Assembly: GCA_963844255.1 (NCBI GenBank) | Contig: CAWJNP010000008.1 | Span: forward strand, 1 to 64,000 | Origin: SZAS-79 sp963844255 | GTDB taxonomy: Bacteria > Pseudomonadota > Gammaproteobacteria > Burkholderiales > SG8-39 | Reading direction: 5' to 3' | DNA: 64,000 bases | Shown: piece by piece, positions 18,193 through 27,492 of the stretch | Layout of the letters: the number at the start of each line of letters is the position of its first letter | Position numbering within the stretch: the stretch's first letter is position 1 | Program-made: the position numbers and the translations under genes | The notes under the pieces: generated by a model | Seen by the model: the letters and a program-made list of their open reading frames with translations, nothing else | Told to the model about the DNA's origin: nothing | Database searches by the model: none

Positions 18193-20330
18193 ATGCAGTG
18201 CAATCGGTTCGCTTCACCGACATCCAGCGCGTGCTCGCGCTGTTCACCCAGGGCCTGACCGGACGCCGCCTGCACCTCAAGCCGCGCGAGACGCATACGG
18301 TTGACCTGCGCAGGCACGCGCTTGAGATCGACGGCCTGTCCATCCGGTTGCCCGTGGAGATTGCGGATTTCGCGACCCCGCGGAACAACCTTGGGGCCTA
18401 TCGAATCGCCGTACTGCACCAGATCGGGTATCTGGAGAACGGGACCTATGCATTCGATCTGCGCACGGCGGCGACGCGCATGCGCTTGCCACCGTGGGTC
18501 GCCCGCGCCCCGGCGACGCATCTGCCGCGGCGCCTGCCGCGCGCGCGGGTTGCGGACCTCGAGCGCTTTCTCGCCGGCGCGCATCGTCCCGTGCTCCTGC
18601 GTCGCGTATTCACCACGCTGGAAGACCTGCGCATCGACACCGCAATGCGCGCGCGCTATCCCGGGGCGCGCGCTGATCTTGATCGTGTCCTGGCGCATGC
18701 ACTAGCGGCCCGGCCGCCGCTCGCCATGCGGCGCCGCCTGTCGGCCCTGGTCGAAGCGCTGGTGCAGTTCTCGCTGGGTGCGGCGCCGCCGGCTTTGCTT
18801 GCACAGGACGACACCGGATTGCTGGCGCCCATCCTCGACACCGCGCAGGATCTGCTGCGGCCCGGTGCCAGCGTATACGACAGCGCGCGCTGTGCGCTCG
18901 AAATCTGCGCGTTGCTCGAGGGTCTGTTCCGGCGGATGCCCTCGGAGCGGCTGGCGGACGACGAGGTGCCGGCGGACCTTTCTCCATCGGTGGAAGGCGC
19001 GGCCGTCGACAGTGCGGGCGCGCCTCTCGACGAGCAGGGCGAAGGCAGGGCCGAACCCGCCGACGAAGACCTGGATGTTCCCGGCGTGGCGTTTCGCGGC
19101 GAGTTGCGCGCCGACCGCAGCATCGTGCATGTACATGGTGGAACGCCCGGCGGGGGGCTGCAGGAGACCGATGCGCCGGGAATAGCGGACGCCGAAACGC
19201 CCGACGGCCAAAAGAGCGATGACGGGGCTGCACCCGATGCACGGCCGCGTGTGCCGGTCGCGCGTCGTGCCGCGCAGGATGGACCGCTCAGTTTCTACTA
19301 CGACGAATGGGATTGCCACGCGCAGGCCTATCTCCGTGGCTGGTGCCGTCTCTACGAACACCGGCTGCGCGGCGAGGACTTCGAATTCATCGCCGCGGCG
19401 CGACGCCGAAACGCGCAACTCCTGCATCGCGTGAAGCGGCAGTTCAGTTTCATCAAGCCGGAGTCCTGGCATCGCGTGCATCGCGCGAGTGACGGCGACG
19501 AACTCGAACTCGACGCGGTGATCGACGCGGTGATCGACCGCCGCAGCGGCCATGCCACCGACGCGAATCTCTACGTGCGGCGCGATCGCGGCCTGCGCGA
19601 AGTCGCCGCGGCCTTCCTGGTCGATACGAGCGCGTCGACCGATTTTCCGATTCCCGATGCGGGCACTGCGCCCGCGGCCGGTCCCGTGGAGCAGGACCTC
19701 TACCTCTGGGGTCGCGGCAGCACGCCGATCGATATCACGCCCTCGGCGCCCAGGCGTCGCGTCATCGATGTCGCCAAGGAAGCGCTGGCGCTGATGTGCG
19801 ACGCGCTCGAGCGGCTCGGCGACAGCCACGCGGTCTACGGATTTTCCGGCGACGGTCGGGAGAATGTGGAGTTCAACGTGGTCAAGGACTTCGGCGACCG
19901 GCTCTCGTCGCGCACCTGGGCGGCACTCGCGGCGATGTCGCCGCGGCGCTCGACGCGCATGGGGCCGGCGATCCGCCACGCGGCGGCCAAGCTCATGCGC
20001 CAGCCCCTGCGCCGCAAGGTGCTGATCGTCGTTTCCGACGGCTATCCGGAAGACCGCGACTATGGTCCCGACCGGCTGGACCGCGAGTACGGCATCCTCG
20101 ATACGGCGCGCGCGCTGCAGGAAGCGGAGCAGGCCGGCATCTCGACCTTCTGCATCACCATCGATCCGGCGGGCAACGATTACCTGCGCCGCATGTGCGA
20201 GGCAGACCGATACCTCGTGATCAGTGATGTGGCCGCACTGCCGGCCGAACTGACCAAGGTGTACCGGAAGCTGACCGGATTCAGGACGTCGTCACGGCGA
20301 AGACCGGCACCGCAGCCGCCGTCCCCTTGA
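18189..20330 (+). CDS. NorD/CbbO-like VWA-domain protein
   Basis: 713 residues from the GTG at 18189, whose codon overlaps the stop of the ATPase gene (GTGA), a coupling arrangement. The N-terminal 250 residues are Arg/Leu-rich and helical; residues about 255-365 are acidic, low-complexity and probably flexible. The C-terminal third is a von Willebrand A domain with the MIDAS motif D-T-S-A-S near residue 478, a later V-Y-G-F-S-G-D-G-R, and V-L-I-V-V-S-D-G-Y-P-E-D-R-D-Y. That last segment is characteristic of the NorD/CbbO group. It is the metal-dependent adaptor for the adjacent AAA+ ring. The arrangement is the classical Q-D/O pair; the activated enzyme is not encoded nearby. Confidence 0.88.
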   Translation: MNAVQSVRFTDIQRVLALFTQGLTGRRLHLKPRETHTVDLRRHALEIDGLSIRLPVEIADFATPRNNLGAYRIAVLHQIGYLENGTYAFDLRTAATRMRLPPWVARAPATHLPRRLPRARVADLERFLAGAHRPVLLRRVFTTLEDLRIDTAMRARYPGARADLDRVLAHALAARPPLAMRRRLSALVEALVQFSLGAAPPALLAQDDTGLLAPILDTAQDLLRPGASVYDSARCALEICALLEGLFRRMPSERLADDEVPADLSPSVEGAAVDSAGAPLDEQGEGRAEPADEDLDVPGVAFRGELRADRSIVHVHGGTPGGGLQETDAPGIADAETPDGQKSDDGAAPDARPRVPVARRAAQDGPLSFYYDEWDCHAQAYLRGWCRLYEHRLRGEDFEFIAAARRRNAQLLHRVKRQFSFIKPESWHRVHRASDGDELELDAVIDAVIDRRSGHATDANLYVRRDRGLREVAAAFLVDTSASTDFPIPDAGTAPAAGPVEQDLYLWGRGSTPIDITPSAPRRRVIDVAKEALALMCDALERLGDSHAVYGFSGDGRENVEFNVVKDFGDRLSSRTWAALAAMSPRRSTRMGPAIRHAAAKLMRQPLRRKVLIVVSDGYPEDRDYGPDRLDREYGILDTARALQEAEQAGISTFCITIDPAGNDYLRRMCEADRYLVISDVAALPAELTKVYRKLTGFRTSSRRRPAPQPPSP

Positions 20331-20579
20331 ACCGCGCCTCGCTTTCAAGCAGACGCTTGCGGGCGGCACGCAGTTGGGCCGCGAGGGCGCTCCCCTGCCA
20401 GACGGGCATAATTCTTAAACATTTGTACCGTAAAACCAGCCATGGGAGCCGGTTTTGTGTCAATTGATATATTAATAAGTTTATATTTCACTCTGCCGCG
20501 CCCGGCCGGCACCAGCTTCCCCGGCCCCCGCTGGTAGAATCCGGGCTCCCCGAATCCCCCCTTCATACCCCCTTCCGCC
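20331..20579 (+). promoter_or_regulatory. AT-rich leader upstream of glyA with a weak hairpin
   Basis: Between norD-like and glyA. Bases 20411-20492 are much richer in A+T than the surroundings and contain several TATATT-like hexamers, so this is the likely glyA promoter region; I cannot fix one -35/-10 pair. An imperfect hairpin with arms AAAACC (20432-20437) and GGTTTT (20451-20456) could be a weak terminator for the upstream pair. No riboswitch fold was recognised. Confidence 0.4.
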
Positions 20580-21821
<1,242 letters not shown>

Positions 21822-21830
21822 GCGACCGTC

Positions 21831-22292
21831 ATGCGCTGCCCCTTCTGCGAATCGGAGGACACCCAGGTCCTCGACACGCGCTCCAATCCGGACACGAATT
21901 CGATTCGCCGCAGGAGGAAGTGCGTGGCCTGCGACAAGCGCTTCACGACCTACGAAAAGGTCGAGCTGCGCATGCCGCGACTGGTCAAGAAGGACGGAAG
22001 CCGCATGGATTTCGACCGGGACAAGGTCCTGGGCAGCATGATGCTCGCGCTCCGAAAGCGCGAGGTGGCCACCGACAAGGTCGACGCCGCGGTCGACCGC
22101 ATCGAGGAAAAGTTGCGTTCCTCGGGTGAGCGCGAGCTGCCCACCGCCAAGGTCGGCGAACTGGTGATGCGCGAACTCGCCCGGCTCGACAAGGTCGCCT
22201 ACATCCGCTTCGCCTCGGTCTATCGCAGCTTCGACACGCCGGACGATTTCCGCGAAGCCGTGCTCGAAGTCAAGAAGCCCAGACGGAAGTAA
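21831..22292 (+). CDS. nrdR: Transcriptional repressor NrdR
   Basis: 153 residues. The N-terminal zinc ribbon has Cys3, Cys6, Cys31 and Cys34 (C-P-F-C and C-V-A-C), followed by R-R-R-R-K and an ATP-cone domain (V-K-K-D-G-S-R-M-D-F-D-R-D-K-V and V-A-Y-I-R-F-A-S-V-Y). It binds NrdR boxes upstream of ribonucleotide reductase operons and senses dATP/ATP. No nrd genes are in the window. It lies 9 bp after glyA and 2 bp before ribD, so it is probably co-transcribed with both. Confidence 0.97.
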   Translation: MRCPFCESEDTQVLDTRSNPDTNSIRRRRKCVACDKRFTTYEKVELRMPRLVKKDGSRMDFDRDKVLGSMMLALRKREVATDKVDAAVDRIEEKLRSSGERELPTAKVGELVMRELARLDKVAYIRFASVYRSFDTPDDFREAVLEVKKPRRK

Positions 22293-22294
22293 GC

Positions 22295-23386
22295 ATGTTC
22301 ACCGCGGCCGATCGCGAGCACATGGCCCGGGCGCTGGAACTCGCGGCGCTCGGCATGAACACGGCCACGCCCAATCCGCGCGTCGGCTGCGTGATCGTGC
22401 GCGATGGCGTCGTGGTCGGCGAGGGCTGGCACAAGCGCGCCGGCGAACCTCACGCCGAGGTCCACGCGCTCGCCGCCGCGGGTGAAAGGGCGCGCGGGGC
22501 CACTGTCTATGTCACGCTCGAACCCTGCAGCCACACCGGACGCACGCCCCCCTGCGCCGACGCGCTGATCCGCGCCGACGTCGGCCGGGTCGTGGCCGCG
22601 ATGCGCGACCCCAACCCGCAGGGTGCGGGCGGCGGAGACAAACTCGACGCGGCCGGAATCCGGTTCGAGTCCGGCCTGCTGGAGGCCGAGGCGCAGGAAC
22701 TCAACATCGGTTTCGCATCCCGTGTCACGCGCGGCCGGCCCTGGGTGCGGATGAAGATCGCCGCGAGCCTGGACGGGCGCACGGCGCTTGCCAACGGACA
22801 GTCGCAATGGATCACGGGAAACGAGGCGCGCGCCGACGGCCACCGCTGGCGCGCGCGCGCCTGCGCGATCCTCACCGGCATCGGTACGGTAACCGCCGAC
22901 GATCCGCAGCTTACGGTGCGCGACGTTCCGGTGGAGCGCCAGCCGTTGCGTGTGATCGTTGACAGCCGGCTCGATACACCGCAGTCGGCGCGCATCCTGC
23001 AGGGCGGGAACGTGCTGTTGTTCTGTGCGTCGGACAAACCGGCCGAGCGCGCGGCGCTCGAGGCGCGCGGGGCCGAGGTGGCGGTGCTCGCCAATGCGCA
23101 GGGCAAGGTCGACCTGCCGGCGATGCTCGTCGCGCTCGCGGCGCGCGGAATCAACGAACTTCACGTCGAGGCCGGTGTCAAACTCAACGGGTCGCTGCTG
23201 CGCGAGGGCTGTGTCGACGAACTGCTTGTCTACCTGGCGCCATCGCTGCTCGGTGATGCGGCACAGGGCATGGCGAGCATCGCTGCCATGACCTCGCTGG
23301 ACGAACGCGTCACGCTGGGCTTCAGGTCGGTCGAGCGGATCGGCGCGGACCTGCGGATACTCGCCAGGCTGAAGGGCACGGGCTGA
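22295..23386 (+). CDS. ribD: Bifunctional diaminohydroxyphosphoribosylaminopyrimidine deaminase / uracil reductase
   Basis: 363 residues, two domains. The N-terminal cytidine-deaminase-like domain has the zinc site H-A-E (residues 53-55) and P-C-S-H-T-G-R-T-P-P-C (Cys78, Cys87). The C-terminal reductase domain starts around W-V-R-M-K-I-A-A-S-L-D-G-R and contains W-I-T-G-N-E-A-R-A-D-G-H-R-W-R-A and the H-V-E-A-G-V-K-L-N-G-S-L segment. It carries out steps two and three of riboflavin synthesis. It starts 2 bp after nrdR and ends 12 bp before ribE. Confidence 0.97.
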   Translation: MFTAADREHMARALELAALGMNTATPNPRVGCVIVRDGVVVGEGWHKRAGEPHAEVHALAAAGERARGATVYVTLEPCSHTGRTPPCADALIRADVGRVVAAMRDPNPQGAGGGDKLDAAGIRFESGLLEAEAQELNIGFASRVTRGRPWVRMKIAASLDGRTALANGQSQWITGNEARADGHRWRARACAILTGIGTVTADDPQLTVRDVPVERQPLRVIVDSRLDTPQSARILQGGNVLLFCASDKPAERAALEARGAEVAVLANAQGKVDLPAMLVALAARGINELHVEAGVKLNGSLLREGCVDELLVYLAPSLLGDAAQGMASIAAMTSLDERVTLGFRSVERIGADLRILARLKGTG

Positions 23387-23398
23387 TGGGCAACAATC

Positions 23399-24001
23399 GT
23401 GTTTAGCGGCATCGTCGCGGCAATCGGAACGATCGAGACGGTCGAGCCGCTGGACCGGGGCGTACGCCTGACGATCGAAGCGCAGGCCCTTGACCTGTCG
23501 GACGTGAAGATTGGCGATTCGATCGCGGTCAACGGAGCCTGCATGACCGTCACCTCCATTGCGGGTCCCCGGTTTACGGTCGACGTGTCGCGCGAATCGC
23601 TGGACGTGACCGTGGGGCTGGGCGCACCCGGGCGGGTCAACCTCGAAAAAGCGATGGCGCTGGGCGACCGCATAGACGGTCATCTCGTGACCGGCCATGT
23701 CGACGGCGTTGGCGAGGTGACCTCCTTCGAGCAGCTTGGGGAATCGTGGCGCCTCGCCGTGCGCGCGCCGCAGGCACTGGCGCGCTACATCGCCCGAAAG
23801 GGCTCGGTGACCGTCAACGGAGTGAGCCTGACCGTCAACCGCGTCGAGGACGGTGCGTCCGACACGACCTTCGAGGTCAATCTGATCCCGCACACGCTGG
23901 AGGTCACGACCCTCTCCGGGCTCGCGCCGGGCGCCGGCGTGAACCTCGAGATCGACCTGCTCGCGCGCTACCTGGAGCGCATGGTGGCGGCCGGCCGCTA
24001 G
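23399..24001 (+). CDS. ribE: Riboflavin synthase, alpha chain
   Basis: 200 residues read from a GTG at 23399, chosen because it gives the canonical N terminus M-F-S-G-I-V. The protein consists of two lumazine-binding repeats: the first with D-S-I-A-V-N-G-A-C-M-T-V, the second with G-S-V-T-V-N-G-V-S-L-T-V-N, plus G-H-V-D-G-V-G-E-V between them. It dismutates two 6,7-dimethyl-8-ribityllumazine molecules into riboflavin. The downstream ribBA and ribH genes often found next are absent; instead a lipoprotein and a kinase follow, so the conserved block ends here. Confidence 0.96.
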   Translation: MFSGIVAAIGTIETVEPLDRGVRLTIEAQALDLSDVKIGDSIAVNGACMTVTSIAGPRFTVDVSRESLDVTVGLGAPGRVNLEKAMALGDRIDGHLVTGHVDGVGEVTSFEQLGESWRLAVRAPQALARYIARKGSVTVNGVSLTVNRVEDGASDTTFEVNLIPHTLEVTTLSGLAPGAGVNLEIDLLARYLERMVAAGR

Positions 24002-24028
24002 GGTCGAGCACACAACTGGGAGAGCGAC

Positions 24029-24274
24029 ATGCGGTTTCTTGCAATCTTTTGCATTCTCAGCCTCACGGGCTGTGCCACGCCCGAGCAGCGCGCCGAGGAC
24101 CTTGCGGCCTACATCAACGAGAACTACACGGCTCCCTGCTCGAAGCTGGGCTACGCGCCGGGCAGCGAGGGCCATCGCAACTGCATGCTGTCTCTCTACA
24201 ACACCGACCAGGTGCGCATGTCCGCCATCCCGCAGTTCCACATGTACCCGCCCGCCGGCCGGATCAGGCGCTGA
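24029..24274 (+). CDS. Small predicted lipoprotein
   Basis: 81 residues. Residues 1-14 form a lipoprotein signal with lipobox L-T-G-C (Cys15). The mature part (A-T-P-E-Q-R-A-E-D-L-A-A-Y-I-N-E-N-Y) has two further Cys in C-S-K-L-G-Y and N-C-M-L-S-L-Y, which could form a disulfide in the periplasm. GGAGAG lies about eight bases before the ATG. I do not recognise a named family. It is 27 bp after ribE and 94 bp before the kinase gene on the same strand. Confidence 0.8.
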   Translation: MRFLAIFCILSLTGCATPEQRAEDLAAYINENYTAPCSKLGYAPGSEGHRNCMLSLYNTDQVRMSAIPQFHMYPPAGRIRR

Positions 24275-24368
24275 GCCGAGCCCCTCTCTTTGGGTAGAGT
24301 GCGCTGCGGTTCGCCGCGGAGTATTCTGCGGCTGCCGGTCGAGGCGAGGCCGGGGCAAGGGGGGGACG

Positions 24369-25643
24369 GTGGCTGATCGGATAGGAAAGTACGAAATCAA
24401 GCGGTTGCTCGGGCAGGGCGCTTCGGGCAGCGTTTATCTCGCCATCGACACGTTTTCGAGCGCCGAAGTCGCACTGAAGGTGATCAATCCGGAGATCTTC
24501 AAGGACCCGGAATTCGGCGAAGTGCTGCGCGAGCAGTTCCTCAACGAGGCCTCGCTGGCCGGAAAGCTGACCCACCCGCATATCGTCGCGATTCTGGATG
24601 CCGTGGTGACCGAGGAGGCGGGCCACATCGCGATGGAGTACGTGCCCGGGGACAACCTTTCCCAGTACGCCAATCCTGCGAACCTGTTGTCGGTGGGTGA
24701 CGCGATCGAAGTCGGGTTCAAGTGCTGCGGGGCCCTCGACTACGCATTTCGCGAAGGCGTGATCCATCGCGACATCAAGCCGGCCAACATCATGGTCGCA
24801 GGCGGCACCGAAGTGAAGATCACCGATTTCGGCGCGGCGTTCCTGCGCACGGGCAAGGGCAACACCACGGTCAGCATCGGCACACCGGCCTACATGTCGC
24901 CCGAGCAGTTGAACGGCGCCGAACTGACGCACAAGACCGACATGTACTGTGTCGGCGTGGTGCTCTACGAATTGCTCACCGGTGCGCGGCCGTTTGTCGA
25001 TGTCACCATGCCCGGCCTGATCCGCAAGGTGCTGCAGGAGGTCCCGGCGCCGCCCAGTACGCTGCGCCCGTCGCTGACCAGGGACATCGACGCGCTGGTG
25101 CTCAAGGCGCTGGCCAAGAATCCGGACGATCGCTACACCAACTGGGCCGAGTTCGCGCTGGAGATCGCGAATATCGGCAAGCTCAGCATCTACGTGACCA
25201 GCATTCCGGATCTGGAAAGGTACGCGTCGCTGCGCGCGGTCCCGATGCTGTCCAAGCTGACCGACGGCGAGATCTGGGAGCTCGTCAAGGTGGCGAAATG
25301 GTCGCGCCAGCCGGCGCGCAAGGTCCTGCTCAAGGAGGACACGCCCGGGGAGTCGTTGCTGTTCCTCGCCAAGGGGGACCTCAAGGTGACCAAGCAGGGG
25401 CAGCTGCTCAACGTCATCGGCGAGGGCGAATGGTTCGGCGAGATGTCCTACATTGCGAGCGGGGAACTGGCGCGCCAGGCGACGATCGAGTCGATGACCG
25501 ATGTAACGGTCGCGGAGTTCGCGGTCGCGGAACTGGAACACACCAGCATGGGCTGCCGGCACCACCTGCTGCGCGCGCTGCTGCGCAACGTCGTCGACCG
25601 GCTGGCGCTGTCGAACACGAGGCTCGCGCAGTCCGCGCGCTGA
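24369..25643 (+). CDS. Hanks-type Ser/Thr protein kinase with C-terminal cyclic-nucleotide-binding domain
   Basis: 424 residues from the GTG at 24369, the first start that leaves a complete kinase domain (V-A-D-R-I-G-K-Y-E-I). Kinase motifs are all present: G-Q-G-A-S-G-S-V-Y (P-loop, 15-23), V-A-L-K (Lys37), H-R-D-I-K-P-A-N (Asp135), D-F-G (Asp153) and M-S-P-E-Q in place of A-P-E. After a helical stretch, residues about 295-420 read as a CNBD (R-K-V-L-L-K-E-D-T-P-G-E-S-L, G-E-W-F-G-E-M-S-Y). In that last segment the phosphate-binding-cassette-like G-E-M is kept but the usual following R-A is not evident. No transmembrane segment is seen. It overlaps the next gene by one base. The CNBD suggests control by a cyclic nucleotide, to be tested. 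Confidence 0.92.
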   Translation: MADRIGKYEIKRLLGQGASGSVYLAIDTFSSAEVALKVINPEIFKDPEFGEVLREQFLNEASLAGKLTHPHIVAILDAVVTEEAGHIAMEYVPGDNLSQYANPANLLSVGDAIEVGFKCCGALDYAFREGVIHRDIKPANIMVAGGTEVKITDFGAAFLRTGKGNTTVSIGTPAYMSPEQLNGAELTHKTDMYCVGVVLYELLTGARPFVDVTMPGLIRKVLQEVPAPPSTLRPSLTRDIDALVLKALAKNPDDRYTNWAEFALEIANIGKLSIYVTSIPDLERYASLRAVPMLSKLTDGEIWELVKVAKWSRQPARKVLLKEDTPGESLLFLAKGDLKVTKQGQLLNVIGEGEWFGEMSYIASGELARQATIESMTDVTVAEFAVAELEHTSMGCRHHLLRALLRNVVDRLALSNTRLAQSAR

Positions 25644-26551
25644 TGGCGGGCCGGAAGCGCGGTTTCCGTCGCGCCGTCGCACGGGCGCTTGGGCCGCTGC
25701 TGTTCTGCGCGGTACTTTGCAGCGCGTTGCACCCGGTGATGGTCCGGGCCCAGGCTGCCGCCGCGTCCGCTGCGGCCTCCGCCCCGCCTGCCGTGCCTGT
25801 CGCCGAGCCTGCCCTCCCTGCCGTCCCTCTTGTTACGCCCGTCGAGCCCGCTGCACTGCCATTGCCAACAGGGGTCCGGGTCATCGAGATCAAAGGCATG
25901 ATCCGGCGCACGTTGGTTGCAAAACTGCGCGCTGCACTCCGGGGCGTCGACCACGCGCGGTTTCCGGCAGGCGCGCTGATTCTCCTCGACAGCCCGGGCG
26001 GGGACGGACTTGCCGCGCTCGAGGCCGGGCGCCTCGTGCGTGAGGCCGAGGCCCACGTGTTCGTGCGCAGCCGTTGTTCGAGCGCCTGCGTATTTATTCT
26101 CGCCGCGGGCGTGGTGCGGGGTGTCGCCGACGGCGCGACGGTCGCGATCCACCGGCCCCGGCTGACGACCTTCGTCAAAGGCCTCGGCGTGGTCGACATC
26201 AACACGGCGAGCAACAGGAACGCCGAGAAGGCCTTTGCGCTCGCCAACCGGCGCACGCAGGACTATCTCCTCGAGATGGGCATGCCCGATGCCCTGTACG
26301 AGGCGATGATGGCCGCGCCGAGCGAGCAGATGCGGCACCTGGGCAGCGTTGAACTCGAAGCGTTCAGTCTGACGGGATTCGAGGCCGGCTATCGCGAAAC
26401 CCGCGTGGCCGAGGGTGCACAGAAGTATGGCATCACACCACAGGCGTTCGAGCGCCGCACCCTGCAGATGCCCAGGTCGTGCCTGACCGGCGAGTCGGCG
26501 CCGCGCGAAATCGTCCGTTGTTACCGGCGCGTGCTGCAGGCAGGGACATGA
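25643..26551 (+). CDS. Exported ClpP-like (COG3904-type) protein
   Basis: 302 residues; the ATG shares its A with the kinase stop (TGATG). Residues about 10-36 form a long hydrophobic leader, followed by an Ala/Pro-rich linker to about residue 72. The remainder resembles a ClpP/crotonase-fold periplasmic protein: I-E-I-K-G-M-I, L-L-D-S-P-G-G-D-G-L-A-A-L-E-A-G-R-L-V-R, and S-R-C-S-S-A-C-V-F-I-L-A-A-G, where the second S-A-C serine is at the nucleophile position. A-I-H-R-P-R-L would supply the His. Translational coupling to the kinase suggests linked function across the membrane, which is inference. Catalysis is likely but unproven. Confidence 0.78.
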   Translation: MAGRKRGFRRAVARALGPLLFCAVLCSALHPVMVRAQAAAASAAASAPPAVPVAEPALPAVPLVTPVEPAALPLPTGVRVIEIKGMIRRTLVAKLRAALRGVDHARFPAGALILLDSPGGDGLAALEAGRLVREAEAHVFVRSRCSSACVFILAAGVVRGVADGATVAIHRPRLTTFVKGLGVVDINTASNRNAEKAFALANRRTQDYLLEMGMPDALYEAMMAAPSEQMRHLGSVELEAFSLTGFEAGYRETRVAEGAQKYGITPQAFERRTLQMPRSCLTGESAPREIVRCYRRVLQAGT

Positions 26552-26575
26552 GTCCCTGTTCACCGGCAGCCTGCG

Positions 26576-27457
26576 CTACAGCCCCAGGCCGTCCACGTAC
26601 CTGCACACCTCGCCCGGCGTCGTGAACCAGACGCGGTTGCTCGACATGATGTGCTCCAGCGCGCGGCGCAGGTGGCGAAGCCGGTAGGGCTGGCCCACGA
26701 GGTAGGGGTGCAGGGCGATGCCCATCACCAGCGGCTGGGCCTTGGACTGCGTGACCATCTCGTCGAAGTTGTCGATCACGAGATCAGCGAAATCGCGCCC
26801 GTCCATCTGCCGCGCGACGATCATCGGGATGTCGTTGACTTCCTGCGGGTAGGGAATGCACCAGAGCGGCTTGCCGCTCCTCGTGCGGAACTTCACGGGC
26901 TGGTCGTCGATGCACCAGTTGAGCGTGTAGGTGTAGCCGGCCTCGGCCATGAGGTCCGGCGTAGTGAGGCTCTCCGAGAGCCACGGAGAGAGCCAGCCCT
27001 TGGGCGCGGTACCCGATTCCTTTGCGATCCGGTCGCGACAGTATTCGATCAGTGCCTTCTCCTCAGGCTCGGGCATCGTTCCCTGGCGGTCGGAGTTGGT
27101 GTGTCCGTGGCCGATGATCTCGTCCCCGCGCGCAACGAAGGCCTCGAGCACTTCGGGGCAGTAGTCGTACAGGGCGGTGTTGGTCAGCACGCCCACGGGA
27201 AGCTTCAACTGGTCGAAGAGTTCCAGCAGGCGCCAGACGCCGACCCGGTTGCCGTAGTCGCGCCAGGCGTAATTGCTGACGTCCGGCTGCGGGCTCTCGG
27301 GGCCGATGCGCGCGCCCAGGCCTGCGCCGAAATCGAAATGCTCCAGGTTGAAACCCAGGTAGACCGCGAGGCGCTTGCCGCCGGGAAAGCTGTAGTCCGG
27401 CCGTTTGTGGATCGGCACGTAATCATAACGGCCATGGGGCTTGAGAAGGCGGGTCAT
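26576..27457 (-). CDS. Polysaccharide deacetylase-family protein (NodB/PuuE-like)
   Basis: 293 residues. It reads as the CE4 family without a signal peptide: L-A-V-Y-L-G-F-N-L-E-H-F, E-I-I-G-H-G-H-T-N-S-D (metal His pair region), G-W-L-S-P-W-L-S-E-S and a C-terminal M-G-I-A-L-H-P-Y-L-V-G-Q-P-Y-R. The canonical T-F-D-D metal Asp pair is replaced by F-N-L-E-H, as in the PuuE/allantoinase-like cytoplasmic branch. That branch hydrolyses C-N bonds in small molecules rather than polysaccharides. It lies 35 bp downstream of the liv fusion gene on the same strand and may be the catabolic partner of that transporter (inference). Confidence 0.85.
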   Translation of the reverse strand: MTRLLKPHGRYDYVPIHKRPDYSFPGGKRLAVYLGFNLEHFDFGAGLGARIGPESPQPDVSNYAWRDYGNRVGVWRLLELFDQLKLPVGVLTNTALYDYCPEVLEAFVARGDEIIGHGHTNSDRQGTMPEPEEKALIEYCRDRIAKESGTAPKGWLSPWLSESLTTPDLMAEAGYTYTLNWCIDDQPVKFRTRSGKPLWCIPYPQEVNDIPMIVARQMDGRDFADLVIDNFDEMVTQSKAQPLVMGIALHPYLVGQPYRLRHLRRALEHIMSSNRVWFTTPGEVCRYVDGLGL

Positions 27458-27492
27458 GGAGGTCTCCTGGGGATGTCGGGCTGCCGGACTGC

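Noticed and set aside
20331..20463. Short minus-strand frame overlapping the end of the norD-like gene
   Set aside because: It overlaps coding sequence, has no ribosome-binding site and no family match by eye; the AT-rich stretch is better explained as the glyA promoter.
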